Shown here in pieces: positions 53,555 to 62,278 of a stretch of 64,000 bases of DNA. The stretch is from Amycolatopsis sp. FDAARGOS 1241 (GTDB lineage Bacteria > Actinomycetota > Actinomycetes > Mycobacteriales > Pseudonocardiaceae): positions 1,922,001 through 1,986,000 of the forward strand of contig NZ_CP069526.1 in NCBI RefSeq assembly GCF_016889705.1, written 5' to 3'. Made by a program: the position numbers and the translations under genes. Numbering within the stretch: the first letter of the stretch is position 1; every line of letters begins with the position of its first letter. The notes under the pieces were generated by a model that had not been told where the DNA came from, made no database searches, and saw only the letters and a program-made list of their open reading frames with translations.

Positions 53555-53828
53555 GGAAGTCACCGCGCCGCCGTTGCCGATGTCGCTCACCACCGTGATG
53601 GCGGACAAGGGACCGCTGTGGTCCGCGATGGCCGCCGAGCACGGCCTGAAACCGGGCTACGACCAGGTTTCCGCGTGGCCCTTCGGTGACTTCGTGTTTT
53701 CGCGGGACTACGACGTGTTCGCCGACACGTCCAAGTCCCGGCGCGCGGGGTTCCACCCCTATGTGGACACCGAGCGGATGTTCTACCGGCTGTTCGACGA
53801 GTTCCGGCGAGACGAGATCATCCCCTGA
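53555..53828 (+). pseudogene. 3' remnant of an NAD-dependent epimerase/SDR gene
   Basis: About 90 codons remain of what looks like the C-terminus of an extended-SDR oxidoreductase: MADKGPLWSAMAAEHGL, SAWPFGDFVFSRDYDV, then SRRAGFHPYVDTERMFYRLF and a final FRRDEIIP. The Rossmann and catalytic parts are missing. Remnant and LysR remnant meet head to head, which fits deletion of the 5' halves of a divergent regulator-target pair. Confidence 0.65.
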
Positions 53829-53846
53829 ACGCCGGCGTCCGATGAC

Positions 53847-55298
53847 TCAAGCGGAGATCCCGGCCAGGTTGATCCCGGAGAACGGCGCCGCCGTGACGTC
53901 GTGCAGGCGGGGGGACCAGACGGCGTGCCCGTGGCCCGTCCACAGTGGAGCCACCGGCAGGTCGCGCAGCAGCTGGTTCTCGGCCACGCGATAGAGCTGC
54001 CCGGCTTCGGCCGGCGTGGCGGCGGACTCCGCGGCGCTCAGGTCCTGGCGGAAGCCGTCGTCGGTGTAACCGGCCGCCGAAGCGAGCGCGGTCAGCAGGT
54101 CGGCCGGGCTCGCCGTCGCCAGCTTCAAGTCCACGGTGGACGGACCGGCGGGTCCGTCCACCGGCCGGGGGGCGGCGGTGACCGGGACACCCAGGGCGCT
54201 GCTCGCCCCGTCGGCCAGCGGGCGCGTCCAGACCCCGGCGCCGGGGTCGTAGTAGATCGTGGTCGGACCGGTGAAGCCGGACTGGCCGAGGAGGGATTTC
54301 GCCGCCGCCGCGTCGAAGGTGCAAGGACGGCAGGTGCCGGTGCGCTCCCCGGGGGCGTCGGCGGGCGGGAGGAGTGCGCGGGCGGGGTCGACCTGGTGCG
54401 CGAGCGGCCCCACTTCGAGCGCGCCGCGATCGACGGCGAGGGCGAAGGCGTGCCGGACGGTCGCGTCGGCGAAGCGCGGATCAGCGCTCGGGAAAACGAG
54501 GTACCCGGCCTCCGGCAGCGGCCACGTCGTGTGCCGGTCGGCGAAGTCGGTGTGCATCGCCTCGTGGCGGTCGCCCGAGACGGAGGTGACGAGGTCGAGC
54601 GAGCCGTCGCGCACGGCGTCGTACTGCTCGGCCGGGTCGCCCACGCGCAGGTCGATCTCCTGCGCTTTGCCGTCGGCGGGGGTGACGCGCAGGAGCTTGC
54701 CGCCGGTGCCGGGCTGCCAGCTGTCGGCGAGGCGGAACGGGCCGTCGCCGAGGGGGTGGCGGGCGAAGGCGTTCCAGTCTCGCGAAGCGAGCACCGACGC
54801 GGGCATGGGCACGAGGCCCGGGGCCGAGAGCCACGCCGGGACCTGGCTGCTGGGCCGGTCGAGGACGATCTTGATCGTCGCCGCGTCCACCGCCGTGATC
54901 GCTCTGGCGCGCAACGACTTCGTCAGCACGGGCGTCGCCGCCCAGTTCTCGCCGGCGATCGCCTGCCAAGTATCCACATAGGACGCGGCGGTGACGGCGG
55001 TGCCGTCGTGGAACTTCAGGCCCGGCCGCAGACGCACGGTCCACGTCACGCGGTCACCGCTGGTGATCGACGACGCGGCGCGCGGCGTCAGCTTCCCGCT
55101 CGCCGGGTCGTAGTCGGCGAGCGGTTCCCACAGCGCGCCCGTGACGAGCCGGCCGGCCTGGTCGTCGACGTCCGCGGGTAGCAGCGTGCCCGGCTCCTGC
55201 AGCCCGACCGTCACCACGCCCGGCGGTGGCGGGTCTTCGGACGAGCACCCGGCGAGCAGGGCCAGGGTGGCGAACAGGGCAGCCAGACGCGAGCGCAT
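53847..55298 (-). CDS. ABC transporter substrate-binding lipoprotein (peptide/SBP_bac_5 type)
   Basis: A 483-aa lipoprotein. The lipobox LALLAGC is at residues 12-18 with SS after the Cys. Family blocks include VVTVGLQEPGTLLPAD, LKFHDGTAVTAASYVDTW, LGDGPFRLADSW, VRHAFALAVDRGAL and YRVAENQLLRDLPVAPLW. It probably binds oligopeptides or small nutrients at the membrane surface. No permease or ATPase gene is next to it, so the transporter partners are elsewhere or lost. It is divergent from the LVIVD-repeat gene across an AT-rich promoter region. Confidence 0.88.
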   Translation of the reverse strand: MRSRLAALFATLALLAGCSSEDPPPPGVVTVGLQEPGTLLPADVDDQAGRLVTGALWEPLADYDPASGKLTPRAASSITSGDRVTWTVRLRPGLKFHDGTAVTAASYVDTWQAIAGENWAATPVLTKSLRARAITAVDAATIKIVLDRPSSQVPAWLSAPGLVPMPASVLASRDWNAFARHPLGDGPFRLADSWQPGTGGKLLRVTPADGKAQEIDLRVGDPAEQYDAVRDGSLDLVTSVSGDRHEAMHTDFADRHTTWPLPEAGYLVFPSADPRFADATVRHAFALAVDRGALEVGPLAHQVDPARALLPPADAPGERTGTCRPCTFDAAAAKSLLGQSGFTGPTTIYYDPGAGVWTRPLADGASSALGVPVTAAPRPVDGPAGPSTVDLKLATASPADLLTALASAAGYTDDGFRQDLSAAESAATPAEAGQLYRVAENQLLRDLPVAPLWTGHGHAVWSPRLHDVTAAPFSGINLAGISA

Positions 55299-55399
55299 GG
55301 GTGTCTTATTACCAGTTGGATAGCTACTAAAGACGCTTGTGTCCGGTTGGTCACCGTCCTATGGTCGGACGGTCACGCTGGGCGTTCTGGGAGGTTCGT

Positions 55400-56734
55400 G
55401 TGGGCCGTTGGTGGGTTCGATCATGCCTGGCCGTCACCACTGTTGCCGCGACACTCGTCGCGACCGGGCTGCCGGCCGCCGCGTGTGGCGAAGACGACAA
55501 GCCCGCCGCACAGGCGAAACACACCGCCGGCGACCCGGGCGCGATCAAGGGCGTGCACGCCGTCGGCAACCTGCCCGACGCGGCGGGCGCCATCTCGGCC
55601 AACTTCCTGCAATACGGCCACCGCGACGTGATGGTCGTGTCCGGGGAGTTCGGTCTGAAGGTCTACGACCTCACGAAGAACCCCGCCGCGCCCAAGGCGA
55701 TCGGCGAGCTCAGCCTGCCCGGTCTGTGGGAAACCGAGGACACCGAGGTCGACGCGCAGCGCAAGCTGGTCTTCCTCTCGCGCGACCCGCGGGCGTTCGC
55801 GGGCAACACGCACACCGGCGAGTCGGGCATCTACGTCGTCGACGTGTCCCGCCCGGAGAAGCCGGCGATCCTGAGCTACGTGCGCGTGCCGGCGGGCCAC
55901 ACCACCAGCTGCGTCGACGGTTGCCGGTACCTGTGGACCGGCGGTCCCGCGAAGGCCGACGACCAGCCCGCCGACTGGGGTGGCCGGCCGATCTGGGTCA
56001 CCGACGTGCGTGATCCGCGGCACCCGAAGGTGCATCCGGACCCCCTCGAGCTGGCGCGCAACGACGGCAAGACCGACTACGTGCACGACGTCCAGGTGGA
56101 TTCCGCCGGCGTCGCCTGGGTGTCCGGCCGCGGCGGTATCCGCGGCTACTGGACCAGTGGTCTGCACCGTGACCCCGTGGCGGGTGGTGTCCACCGCGCG
56201 ACGGCGCTCGAGCCGATCCCGTACGCAGGCGGCGGTGTGGACGAGACCGCGGCGCCCTCGAAGTTCCTGCACAACAGCTTCCACCCGGCCGGCCCGCGTG
56301 ACGCCGGCGCCTGGCGTGGCCACGACATCGTCTACGCCACCGAGGAGAGCTTCCTCGACGGCTGCGCGGGCGACGGCGTGCTCACCATCTCGTCGCTGCA
56401 GGGTTCGTACCAGGGGGAAGGCTGGCGCTCGACCGTGTCGGACCCGTTCCGGCTGCAGAGCGTCGGCACCTGGAGCGTGGCCGGCCAGGAAGGCAGCGAC
56501 CCCGCCTCGGACGACTGCTCGGCCCACTACTTCGACGTCCGCGGCGACGTGCTGGTCCAGTCGTTCTACTCGCAGGGCACGCGGTTCCTCGACGTCAGCG
56601 ACCCGACCAACCCGCGCCAGATCGCGTACTACCGCCCCGCTGACGCGGCTTCGTGGGCCCCGTATTGGCACGACGGGTATGCGTACGTCGCCGACAACAC
56701 GCGCGGGGTGGACATCCTCAAGCTGACGGCTTGA
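55400..56734 (+). CDS. Secreted LVIVD-repeat beta-propeller protein
   Basis: A 444-aa exported protein with a signal sequence (SCLAVTTVAATLVATGLPAA) and LVIVD-type repeats, such as EFGLKVYDLTKNP, GIYVVDVSRPEKPAIL, PIWVTDVRDPRHPKVH, GTRFLDVSDPTNPRQI and the last VADNTRGVDILKL. These repeats form surface beta-propellers of unknown function. I chose the GTG start at 55400 because GGGAGG is five bases upstream and the signal peptide then has normal length; an upstream start would add an untypical Trp/Arg-rich tail. Confidence 0.82.
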   Translation: MGRWWVRSCLAVTTVAATLVATGLPAAACGEDDKPAAQAKHTAGDPGAIKGVHAVGNLPDAAGAISANFLQYGHRDVMVVSGEFGLKVYDLTKNPAAPKAIGELSLPGLWETEDTEVDAQRKLVFLSRDPRAFAGNTHTGESGIYVVDVSRPEKPAILSYVRVPAGHTTSCVDGCRYLWTGGPAKADDQPADWGGRPIWVTDVRDPRHPKVHPDPLELARNDGKTDYVHDVQVDSAGVAWVSGRGGIRGYWTSGLHRDPVAGGVHRATALEPIPYAGGGVDETAAPSKFLHNSFHPAGPRDAGAWRGHDIVYATEESFLDGCAGDGVLTISSLQGSYQGEGWRSTVSDPFRLQSVGTWSVAGQEGSDPASDDCSAHYFDVRGDVLVQSFYSQGTRFLDVSDPTNPRQIAYYRPADAASWAPYWHDGYAYVADNTRGVDILKLTA

Positions 56735-56749
56735 GGAGCGTCTCCGAAC

Positions 56750-57229
56750 TCAGCCGGCGAGTACTTGTTCGCGCAGGATGTCGGCGTGCCCGCAATGGTG
56801 GGCCAGTTCCCGCAGAACTTGCAAGTACACCCAGCGCAGCGTGCGCGGCCCGGTCCGGTGGCCGGTCACGACGGCATCCAGTGACAGGCCTGCGACCGCC
56901 GCTCGGGCCGTGGCGCAGGCTTTCCGGTGAGCCGCTGTGACCGAGGCGATGGTGTCGCCGGCGGCGAGCCGGAACGATTCGTCCGGGCTCTGCACCAGGC
57001 CGAGCTCCCGGCGGGACGTGCCGCCGACGCACTCCTCGAACCACACCCGCTGCATCCACGTGACGTGCTTGAGCAGCCCGAGCAACGTCGTCGCCGACGA
57101 GACGAGCCGGTGGCGCACCTGGTCCTCGGTGAGACCGTCGAGCGTCGCCTCGAGCGCGCCGCGGTACTCTTCGACGAAGGCATCGAGCTGGGTGCGTTCG
57201 TCGTCGAGCGGCACCTCGAACGAACCCAT
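56750..57229 (-). CDS. DinB/DUF664 family protein
   Basis: A 159-aa four-helix-bundle protein. The metal-site pattern is readable as VPLDDERTQLDAFVEEYR, GLLKHVTWMQRVWFEE (His) and LRELAHHCGHADILREQ (His..His). Similar actinobacterial proteins include mycothiol-dependent transferases and DUF664 enzymes of unknown substrate. The ATG at 57229 has AGGAGA upstream. It follows the next small gene (57293-57730) on the same strand with 63 bp between. Confidence 0.82.
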   Translation of the reverse strand: MGSFEVPLDDERTQLDAFVEEYRGALEATLDGLTEDQVRHRLVSSATTLLGLLKHVTWMQRVWFEECVGGTSRRELGLVQSPDESFRLAAGDTIASVTAAHRKACATARAAVAGLSLDAVVTGHRTGPRTLRWVYLQVLRELAHHCGHADILREQVLAG

Positions 57230-57292
57230 CACAGTCTCCTGTCACGCTGCGGGCCGGGGGCCACCACCACGAGTTCTAAGACGGACCAGGGC

Positions 57293-57730
57293 TTAAGCGC
57301 GCACGAAGGTCAGGTCGAAATCCTTGCGCCAGGACTTCCCCTGGTCTTGCGACATCTCCCACCGTCCCCGGATCCGGTTCGCCTCGACGTCGGCGACGAA
57401 CCGCTGGTGGAAGTCCGGGTCTTCGCGCAGCATGAGCCAGCGCCGGCCGTCGAAGGTCATCCCGAACGTGCGGCACACGCCACGCTGGTCCTCGTACAGC
57501 ACGACGTACGCGTCGTTCGCGTCGCTGCGGCCGATCACGAAGTTGACGGTGGAGCGCTCGGTGCCGTCGTGCAGCTCCGTCCGCATCACCAGCAGCGACT
57601 CGCCGAGCCGCTCGACGGTGGTGCTGCCGGGCACCTCGACGCCGGCCGGTTCGAGGAACCAGGCGTCCGACAGCGTCGTCGTCCATTCGCCGACGAGTCC
57701 GTCCAGCTTCGCGAGCTCGGTGTTGCGCAT
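57293..57730 (-). CDS. Hypothetical protein with lipocalin-like fold (DUF1579-like)
   Basis: A 145-aa protein with conserved Trp-rich beta segments (LVGEWTTTLSDAWFLEPAG, LLVMRTELHDGTERSTVNFV, GMTFDGRRWLMLREDPDF, GRWEMSQDQGKSWRKDFDLT). The pattern fits small lipocalin-like or DUF1579 proteins seen in actinobacteria. The function is unknown. The ATG at 57730 is chosen because homology starts there. It lies just left of the IS5-type insertion. Confidence 0.7.
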   Translation of the reverse strand: MRNTELAKLDGLVGEWTTTLSDAWFLEPAGVEVPGSTTVERLGESLLVMRTELHDGTERSTVNFVIGRSDANDAYVVLYEDQRGVCRTFGMTFDGRRWLMLREDPDFHQRFVADVEANRIRGRWEMSQDQGKSWRKDFDLTFVRA

Positions 57731-57795
57731 CGATCGCTCCCCTCGGTGGCCCCTGACCGCGACGATAACAGGCAGCACCACGCGAAAGGCCCTTG

Positions 57796-58665
57796 GAGAT
57801 CAATTCAGGATGAGTATGCGCAGGCAGATGACCGAGCAGGCCAGGCTGATGATGGCTTGGTGGACATCGGCCCGGAGTTCGGTGCGGATGCGTCGTCGGC
57901 GGAAGCCTTTGAGCCACGCGGCGGTGCGTACGACTGGCCAGCTGATGGTGCGCAGGCCGGAGCCGTGCTCGGCGCCGCGGCGGGCGGTCATCGGGATGAT
58001 GCCGTGGTCGCGGACCAGGTGTCGGTATTTGTCGTGGTCGTAGCCGCGATCAACGTGGAGTCGCAGCGGTCGTCGCCGTGGTTTGCCGACTGTGCCGCGC
58101 ATCGGTGGGATGGCCTCGATCAGCGGGATCAACTGTGTGACGTCGTTGTGGTGTCTGCCGGCGATCGTGACCGTGAGCGGAGTGCCGTGCGCGTCGGTGA
58201 TCAGATGATGCGTGCAGCCGAGCTTGCGGCGATCGACCGGACTTGGCCCCGTGTTCCCCCCTTGAACGCTCAGCGGCGTGGCATCCACCGCAGCTGCCGA
58301 CAGGTCGAGCAGGCCGGCGGCGCGAACCTCGACGAGCAGCTGTTCATGCAGTTGCTGCCACACCCCGGCCTCGCGCCACTCGGTCAACCAGCGCCAGCAC
58401 GTAGCGCCGGAAGCACCGAACAGGGCTTTGGGTAATCGGTTCCAGCCGATCCCGGTACGCACGACGTGCAGGACTCCTTCCCGGGCGGCACGATCATCCG
58501 CGTGCTTGCGGTCTGGATAACGGAAACGCCGATCAGGAACCGGAATCAGCGGCTCAAGCCGAGCCCACACCCCGCCGGTCGCGATCTCCTCACGCACCCT
58601 GACGATCTTGCGTGACCCGCCGCCGCCCACGACACAGACACACCGACCTCATGTGAACCGAACCC
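57796..58665 (-). mobile_element. IS5-type insertion sequence with one transposase ORF
   Basis: A transposase gene is bounded by imperfect inverted ends: 57796-57814 (GAGATCAATTCAGGATGAG) and the complement of 58648-58665 (GGGTTCGGTTCACATGAG). With one gap they agree at about 13 of 18 positions. A 7-bp direct repeat CCCTTGG lies at 57790-57796 and 58663-58669, a candidate target duplication, although IS5 relatives usually give shorter ones. Ends are placed by eye; a few bases either way are possible. Confidence 0.7.
57800..58630 (-). CDS. IS5 family transposase
   Basis: A 276-aa DDE transposase in a single frame. The N-terminal DUF4096-type region contains FGASGATCWRWLTEWREAGV; the catalytic Asp residues are in AAVDATPLSVQGG and HVDRGYDHDKYR; the Glu is in RIRTELRADVHQAIISLA. 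It has no internal stop and an intact start region, so it may be active. It sits in the gap between a GH13 gene and a small lipocalin-like gene and does not obviously disrupt either. Confidence 0.88.
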   Translation of the reverse strand: MGGGGSRKIVRVREEIATGGVWARLEPLIPVPDRRFRYPDRKHADDRAAREGVLHVVRTGIGWNRLPKALFGASGATCWRWLTEWREAGVWQQLHEQLLVEVRAAGLLDLSAAAVDATPLSVQGGNTGPSPVDRRKLGCTHHLITDAHGTPLTVTIAGRHHNDVTQLIPLIEAIPPMRGTVGKPRRRPLRLHVDRGYDHDKYRHLVRDHGIIPMTARRGAEHGSGLRTISWPVVRTAAWLKGFRRRRIRTELRADVHQAIISLACSVICLRILILN

Positions 58666-58725
58666 TTGGTGGAAAGGAGCCCTGCCCTGGCGGACCCAGC
58701 CGCCAGGACAGAGCCGGGCGACTCC

Positions 58726-60333
58726 CTAACGTCGCAGCCACACCGCCGTGTCCGTGGGCAGCAGGCCATCCTCGAGGGGCCCGCTCGCGAGCAGCACCTC
58801 GGAATGCGGCGGCAGCGAAACCGCCTCCGCCGAGAAATTCAGGGCGAACACGAACCCCGGCTCGCGGGTGAACGCCAGCACCTCCGGGCCGGCGTCGAGC
58901 CACGCCAGCGAGGCCGAGCCCAGTGAAGGCCGCAGCTGCAGCCCCCGCCGGTACAGCGACAGCATCGACGCCGGGTCCGCCGCCTCCGCCGAAGCCGTGA
59001 AAGCGGCCCACGAATCGGGCTGCGGCAGCCACGGTGTGCCCGTCCCGAAGCCGAACGGCGGCGCGGAACCCGACCACGGCAGCGGCACCCGGCACCCGTC
59101 CCGCCCGGGGTCGGCCCCGGCCGTGCGTGCCCACACCGGGTCCTGGCGCAGTGCGGAAGGGATGTCCTCCACCTCCCACAACCCGAGCTCTTCGCCCTGG
59201 TACACGTAGACCCCGCCCGGCAACGAAAGGGTCAGCAACGCTGCCGCACGGGCTCGGCGGGTGCCGAGCTCCAGTGAGACCGGCGTGCCGTGCAGCCGGT
59301 CGGCGAAGGAGAACCCCGTGTCGCCGGCGCGGCCGTAGCGCGTCACGTGCCGGGTGACGTCGTGGTTCGACAGCACCCACGCGGCCGGCGCACCGACGTC
59401 GTCGTGGGCCCGCAGCGTGCGGGTGACGACGTCGCGCAAGCGCGAAACGTCCCACGGGCACACCAGGAAGTCGAAGTTGAACGCCGAATGCAGCTCGTCG
59501 CGGCGCAGGTAGCGCGCGGCCCGTGACATGTCCGGCAGCCACATCTCGCCGACGAGCACGCGTTCGCCCGTGTAGGAGTCGGCGATCTTGCGCCACGACC
59601 GGTAGATCTCGTGGAGGCCCTCCTGGTCGGAGAACGGCGTCTCGTCCCCGTCGGCGACGTCGGGCAGCGCCGGGTCCTTCACGAGGCCGTCGGCGACGTC
59701 GATGCGGAAGCCGTCGACGCCGCGGTCGAACCAGAACCGCAGCACGTCCTCGAACTCGGCGCGGATGTCGGCGTTGTCCCAGTTGAAGTCCGGCTGCCGG
59801 GAGCTGTAGAGGTGCAGGTACCACTCGCCGTCGGGGACACGCGTCCAGGCGGAGCCGCCGAAGCGGGACTTCCAGTTGTTCGGCGGCTCGGCGCCGTCGG
59901 GGCCGCGTCCGGGCCGGAACCAGAACCGTTGCCGCTCAACCGATCCCGGGCCGGCTTCGAGCGCGGCCCGGAACCACGGGTGCTCGTCGGAGCAGTGGTT
60001 GGGCACGATGTCGATGATCACGCGGATGCCGCGTTCGTGCGCCTGGGCGATGAGTCCTTCTGCTTCGGCGAGCGTGCCGAAGAGCGGTTCGATGTCGCGG
60101 AAGTCGGCGACGTCGTAGCCGCCGTCGTCCATCGGCGACGGGTACCACGGGGTGAACCAGATGGCGTCGATGCCCAGGTCGGCCAGGTGGTCCAGGCGGG
60201 ACCGAACGCCGGCGAGGTCGCCGACTCCGTCGCCGTTGCCGTCCGCGAAGCTGCGGATGTACACCTGGTAGATCGCCGCGCTGCGCCACCAGGTCGAGCC
60301 GTCGGTGGTGGACAGTTGCCCCGAAGCGGTCAC
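58726..60333 (-). CDS. GH13 alpha-glucosidase
   Basis: A 535-aa glycoside hydrolase. The catalytic residues lie in GFRIDVADGL (nucleophile Asp), VGEMWLP (acid/base Glu) and SNHDVTRH (transition-state Asp). The early LADLGIDAIWFTPWYPSPMD and VPNHCSDEHPWF blocks match oligo-glucosidase-type members of GH13. The enzyme likely splits imported alpha-glucosides in the cytoplasm (no signal peptide). GTG start with GGGAGGG upstream. It is the last gene of the ABC transporter operon. Confidence 0.92.
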   Translation of the reverse strand: MTASGQLSTTDGSTWWRSAAIYQVYIRSFADGNGDGVGDLAGVRSRLDHLADLGIDAIWFTPWYPSPMDDGGYDVADFRDIEPLFGTLAEAEGLIAQAHERGIRVIIDIVPNHCSDEHPWFRAALEAGPGSVERQRFWFRPGRGPDGAEPPNNWKSRFGGSAWTRVPDGEWYLHLYSSRQPDFNWDNADIRAEFEDVLRFWFDRGVDGFRIDVADGLVKDPALPDVADGDETPFSDQEGLHEIYRSWRKIADSYTGERVLVGEMWLPDMSRAARYLRRDELHSAFNFDFLVCPWDVSRLRDVVTRTLRAHDDVGAPAAWVLSNHDVTRHVTRYGRAGDTGFSFADRLHGTPVSLELGTRRARAAALLTLSLPGGVYVYQGEELGLWEVEDIPSALRQDPVWARTAGADPGRDGCRVPLPWSGSAPPFGFGTGTPWLPQPDSWAAFTASAEAADPASMLSLYRRGLQLRPSLGSASLAWLDAGPEVLAFTREPGFVFALNFSAEAVSLPPHSEVLLASGPLEDGLLPTDTAVWLRR

Positions 60334-60382
60334 TCTGTAACCCTCCCATGTGGCTTGAAGAACTCAGTGGACACGCGCGTGC

Positions 60383-61300
60383 TCAGCCCTTGATCGAACC
60401 GGCGGTGAGCCCGGCGAGGATCTGCCGCTGGAACACGAGGAACAGCACGATCATCGGCACGCTCGCCAGCACCATGCCCGCCACGAGCAGGTTGAGCGGC
60501 ATGTCGATGGCGACGCGCTGCAGCATCACGCTCAGCGTCTGCTTGCCCGTGTCCGGGAACACCAGCAGCGGCCAGATGAAGTCCTTCCACGCGGCCACGA
60601 CGGTGAGGATCGAGACCACGGCGAGGATCGGCCGCGAGATCGGCAGGATGATCTTCCACAGCGTGCGCACCGGACCGGCGCCGTCGAGGCGCGCGGCTTC
60701 GATGAGCTCGTCGGGGATCTGGTCGAAGAACCGTTTGAGCAGGTAGATGTTGAACGCGTTCGCGGCGGCGGGCAGCCAGATCGCGGTCGGTGAGTTGATC
60801 AGGTTCAGGTGCAGCAGCGGCAGGTCCGTCACGGTCACATACGTCGGCACCAGCAGCGCCGCTGCCGGCAGCATGAGCGTGACGAGCATCAGCCCGAGCA
60901 CCACATTGCCGAACTTGGGCCGCAGCTTCGACAGCGCGAACGCCGCCGGCACGTCGACGGCGAGCTGCACCAGCCACGCACCGCCCGCCACGACGACGGT
61001 GTTCAGGAAGTACTTCCCAAGGTCCATCTGGTCCCAGGCTTCGGTGAACGATTCCGGGTGCCACTCGCGCGGCACGATCGTCGCGGGCGTCTGCGCGAGC
61101 TCGGCCGGCGACTTCATGGCGCCGGTCACGGCCCAGTACAGCGGGAACAGGAACGCCAGCGTGAACAAAACGAACGTGCCCGCGAACACCACCACGTACA
61201 CGGTCTTCCCGCCGGGGGTGCGCAGCTGCGACGGCGAGACGAGCGTGCGCCCGGCGGGCTGAGCCGCACGTTTTTCCTTGCGTGGCAAGCTGATCGTCAT
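60383..61300 (-). CDS. Sugar ABC transporter permease (MalG type)
   Basis: A 305-aa inner membrane permease with about six helices. The MalG features are the C-terminal EAARLDGAGPVRTLWKIILP (EAA loop) that contacts the ATPase, and LTVVAAWKDFIWPLLVFPDT. The first 40 residues are basic cytoplasmic sequence. GGAGGAG lies just before its ATG, nine bases after the partner permease stop. It works with the MalF-type permease and the lipoprotein at 62256-63647; an ATPase gene is not in the window. Confidence 0.9.
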   Translation of the reverse strand: MTISLPRKEKRAAQPAGRTLVSPSQLRTPGGKTVYVVVFAGTFVLFTLAFLFPLYWAVTGAMKSPAELAQTPATIVPREWHPESFTEAWDQMDLGKYFLNTVVVAGGAWLVQLAVDVPAAFALSKLRPKFGNVVLGLMLVTLMLPAAALLVPTYVTVTDLPLLHLNLINSPTAIWLPAAANAFNIYLLKRFFDQIPDELIEAARLDGAGPVRTLWKIILPISRPILAVVSILTVVAAWKDFIWPLLVFPDTGKQTLSVMLQRVAIDMPLNLLVAGMVLASVPMIVLFLVFQRQILAGLTAGSIKG

Positions 61301-61309
61301 CCGCTCCTC

Positions 61310-62278
61310 CTAGTCCTCGACGCGCCGGGTCAGCCGCACGTACATCGCCGAGAAGACACCCAGCGCGACGAACAGCAGCAGGCTCATGGCACTGGCCGAG
61401 CCGAAGTCGTTGTACACGAAGGCGTAGCGGTAGAGCAGGAGCAGCACGGTCACCGTCGAATCGTCCGGACCGCCGCCCGTCATCACGTACGGCTCGGTGA
61501 ACACCTGCATCGTCGCGACGATCTGCAGCAGCAGGAGCACCAGCAGCACGAACCGCGTCTGGGGGAACGTGACGTGCCGCAGCCGCCGCCACATGCCCGC
61601 GCCGTCGAGCTCCGCGGCTTCGTAGAGCTCGCCCGGGATGGTCTGCAGCGCCGCCAGGTAGATCAGCGTGGTGCTGCCCATGTTGGCCCACGTGGACACG
61701 AACACCAGCGACAGCATCGCCGTCGTCGACGAGTCGAGCCACTGCGGCCCGGGCAGGCCGGCGGCGGTCAAGGCCGAGTTGAACAGGCCGGGACCCGGGT
61801 CGTAGAACCACTTCCACATCAGCGCCGTGACCACCGGCGGCAGCATCACCGGCAGGTACACCGCGAGGCGGAAGTACGCCCGGGCGTGGCGCAGCTCGTT
61901 GAGCAGCACCGCAGTCGAAAATGGTACGGCGAAGCCGAAGACGAGCGCGAATCCGGTGAACAGCACCGTGTTGCGCCACGCGACTCCGAACAGGGGGTCT
62001 TCGAAGAGCCGCACGAAGTTGTCGAATCCGACCCACGTCGGCGGATTCACGAAGTCGACCTGCTGGAAGCTCAGCAGCACCCCGCGCACGATCGGATACC
62101 AGGAGAACAGCGCGAACACCACGAGCGCGGCGCACAATATGCCGTACGCGGTGAGGTTCTCGCGCAGCCGCCGCTTGAGCCGCGCGCGGCGCCGGTCGGC
62201 GGGCGAGGCGATCGGCCGACCGGCCCGCGGGGTGACCGCGGGCCAGTCGAGCACGTTACCTGACCTGGGCGAGGACAC
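61310..62278 (-). CDS. Sugar ABC transporter permease (MalF type)
   Basis: A permease of about 322 aa with six or more helices. The EAA loop LYEAAELDGAGMWRRLRHVT and the periplasmic-side helices mark it as MalF-like. The reading frame can start at GTG 62278, inside the 3' end of the binding-protein gene, or at GTG 62254, one base after that gene's stop. I keep the longer form, since AAGG lies near its start; the shorter one is equally possible. Overlap with the binding protein indicates one operon. Confidence 0.87.
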   Translation of the reverse strand: MSSPRSGNVLDWPAVTPRAGRPIASPADRRRARLKRRLRENLTAYGILCAALVVFALFSWYPIVRGVLLSFQQVDFVNPPTWVGFDNFVRLFEDPLFGVAWRNTVLFTGFALVFGFAVPFSTAVLLNELRHARAYFRLAVYLPVMLPPVVTALMWKWFYDPGPGLFNSALTAAGLPGPQWLDSSTTAMLSLVFVSTWANMGSTTLIYLAALQTIPGELYEAAELDGAGMWRRLRHVTFPQTRFVLLVLLLLQIVATMQVFTEPYVMTGGGPDDSTVTVLLLLYRYAFVYNDFGSASAMSLLLFVALGVFSAMYVRLTRRVED

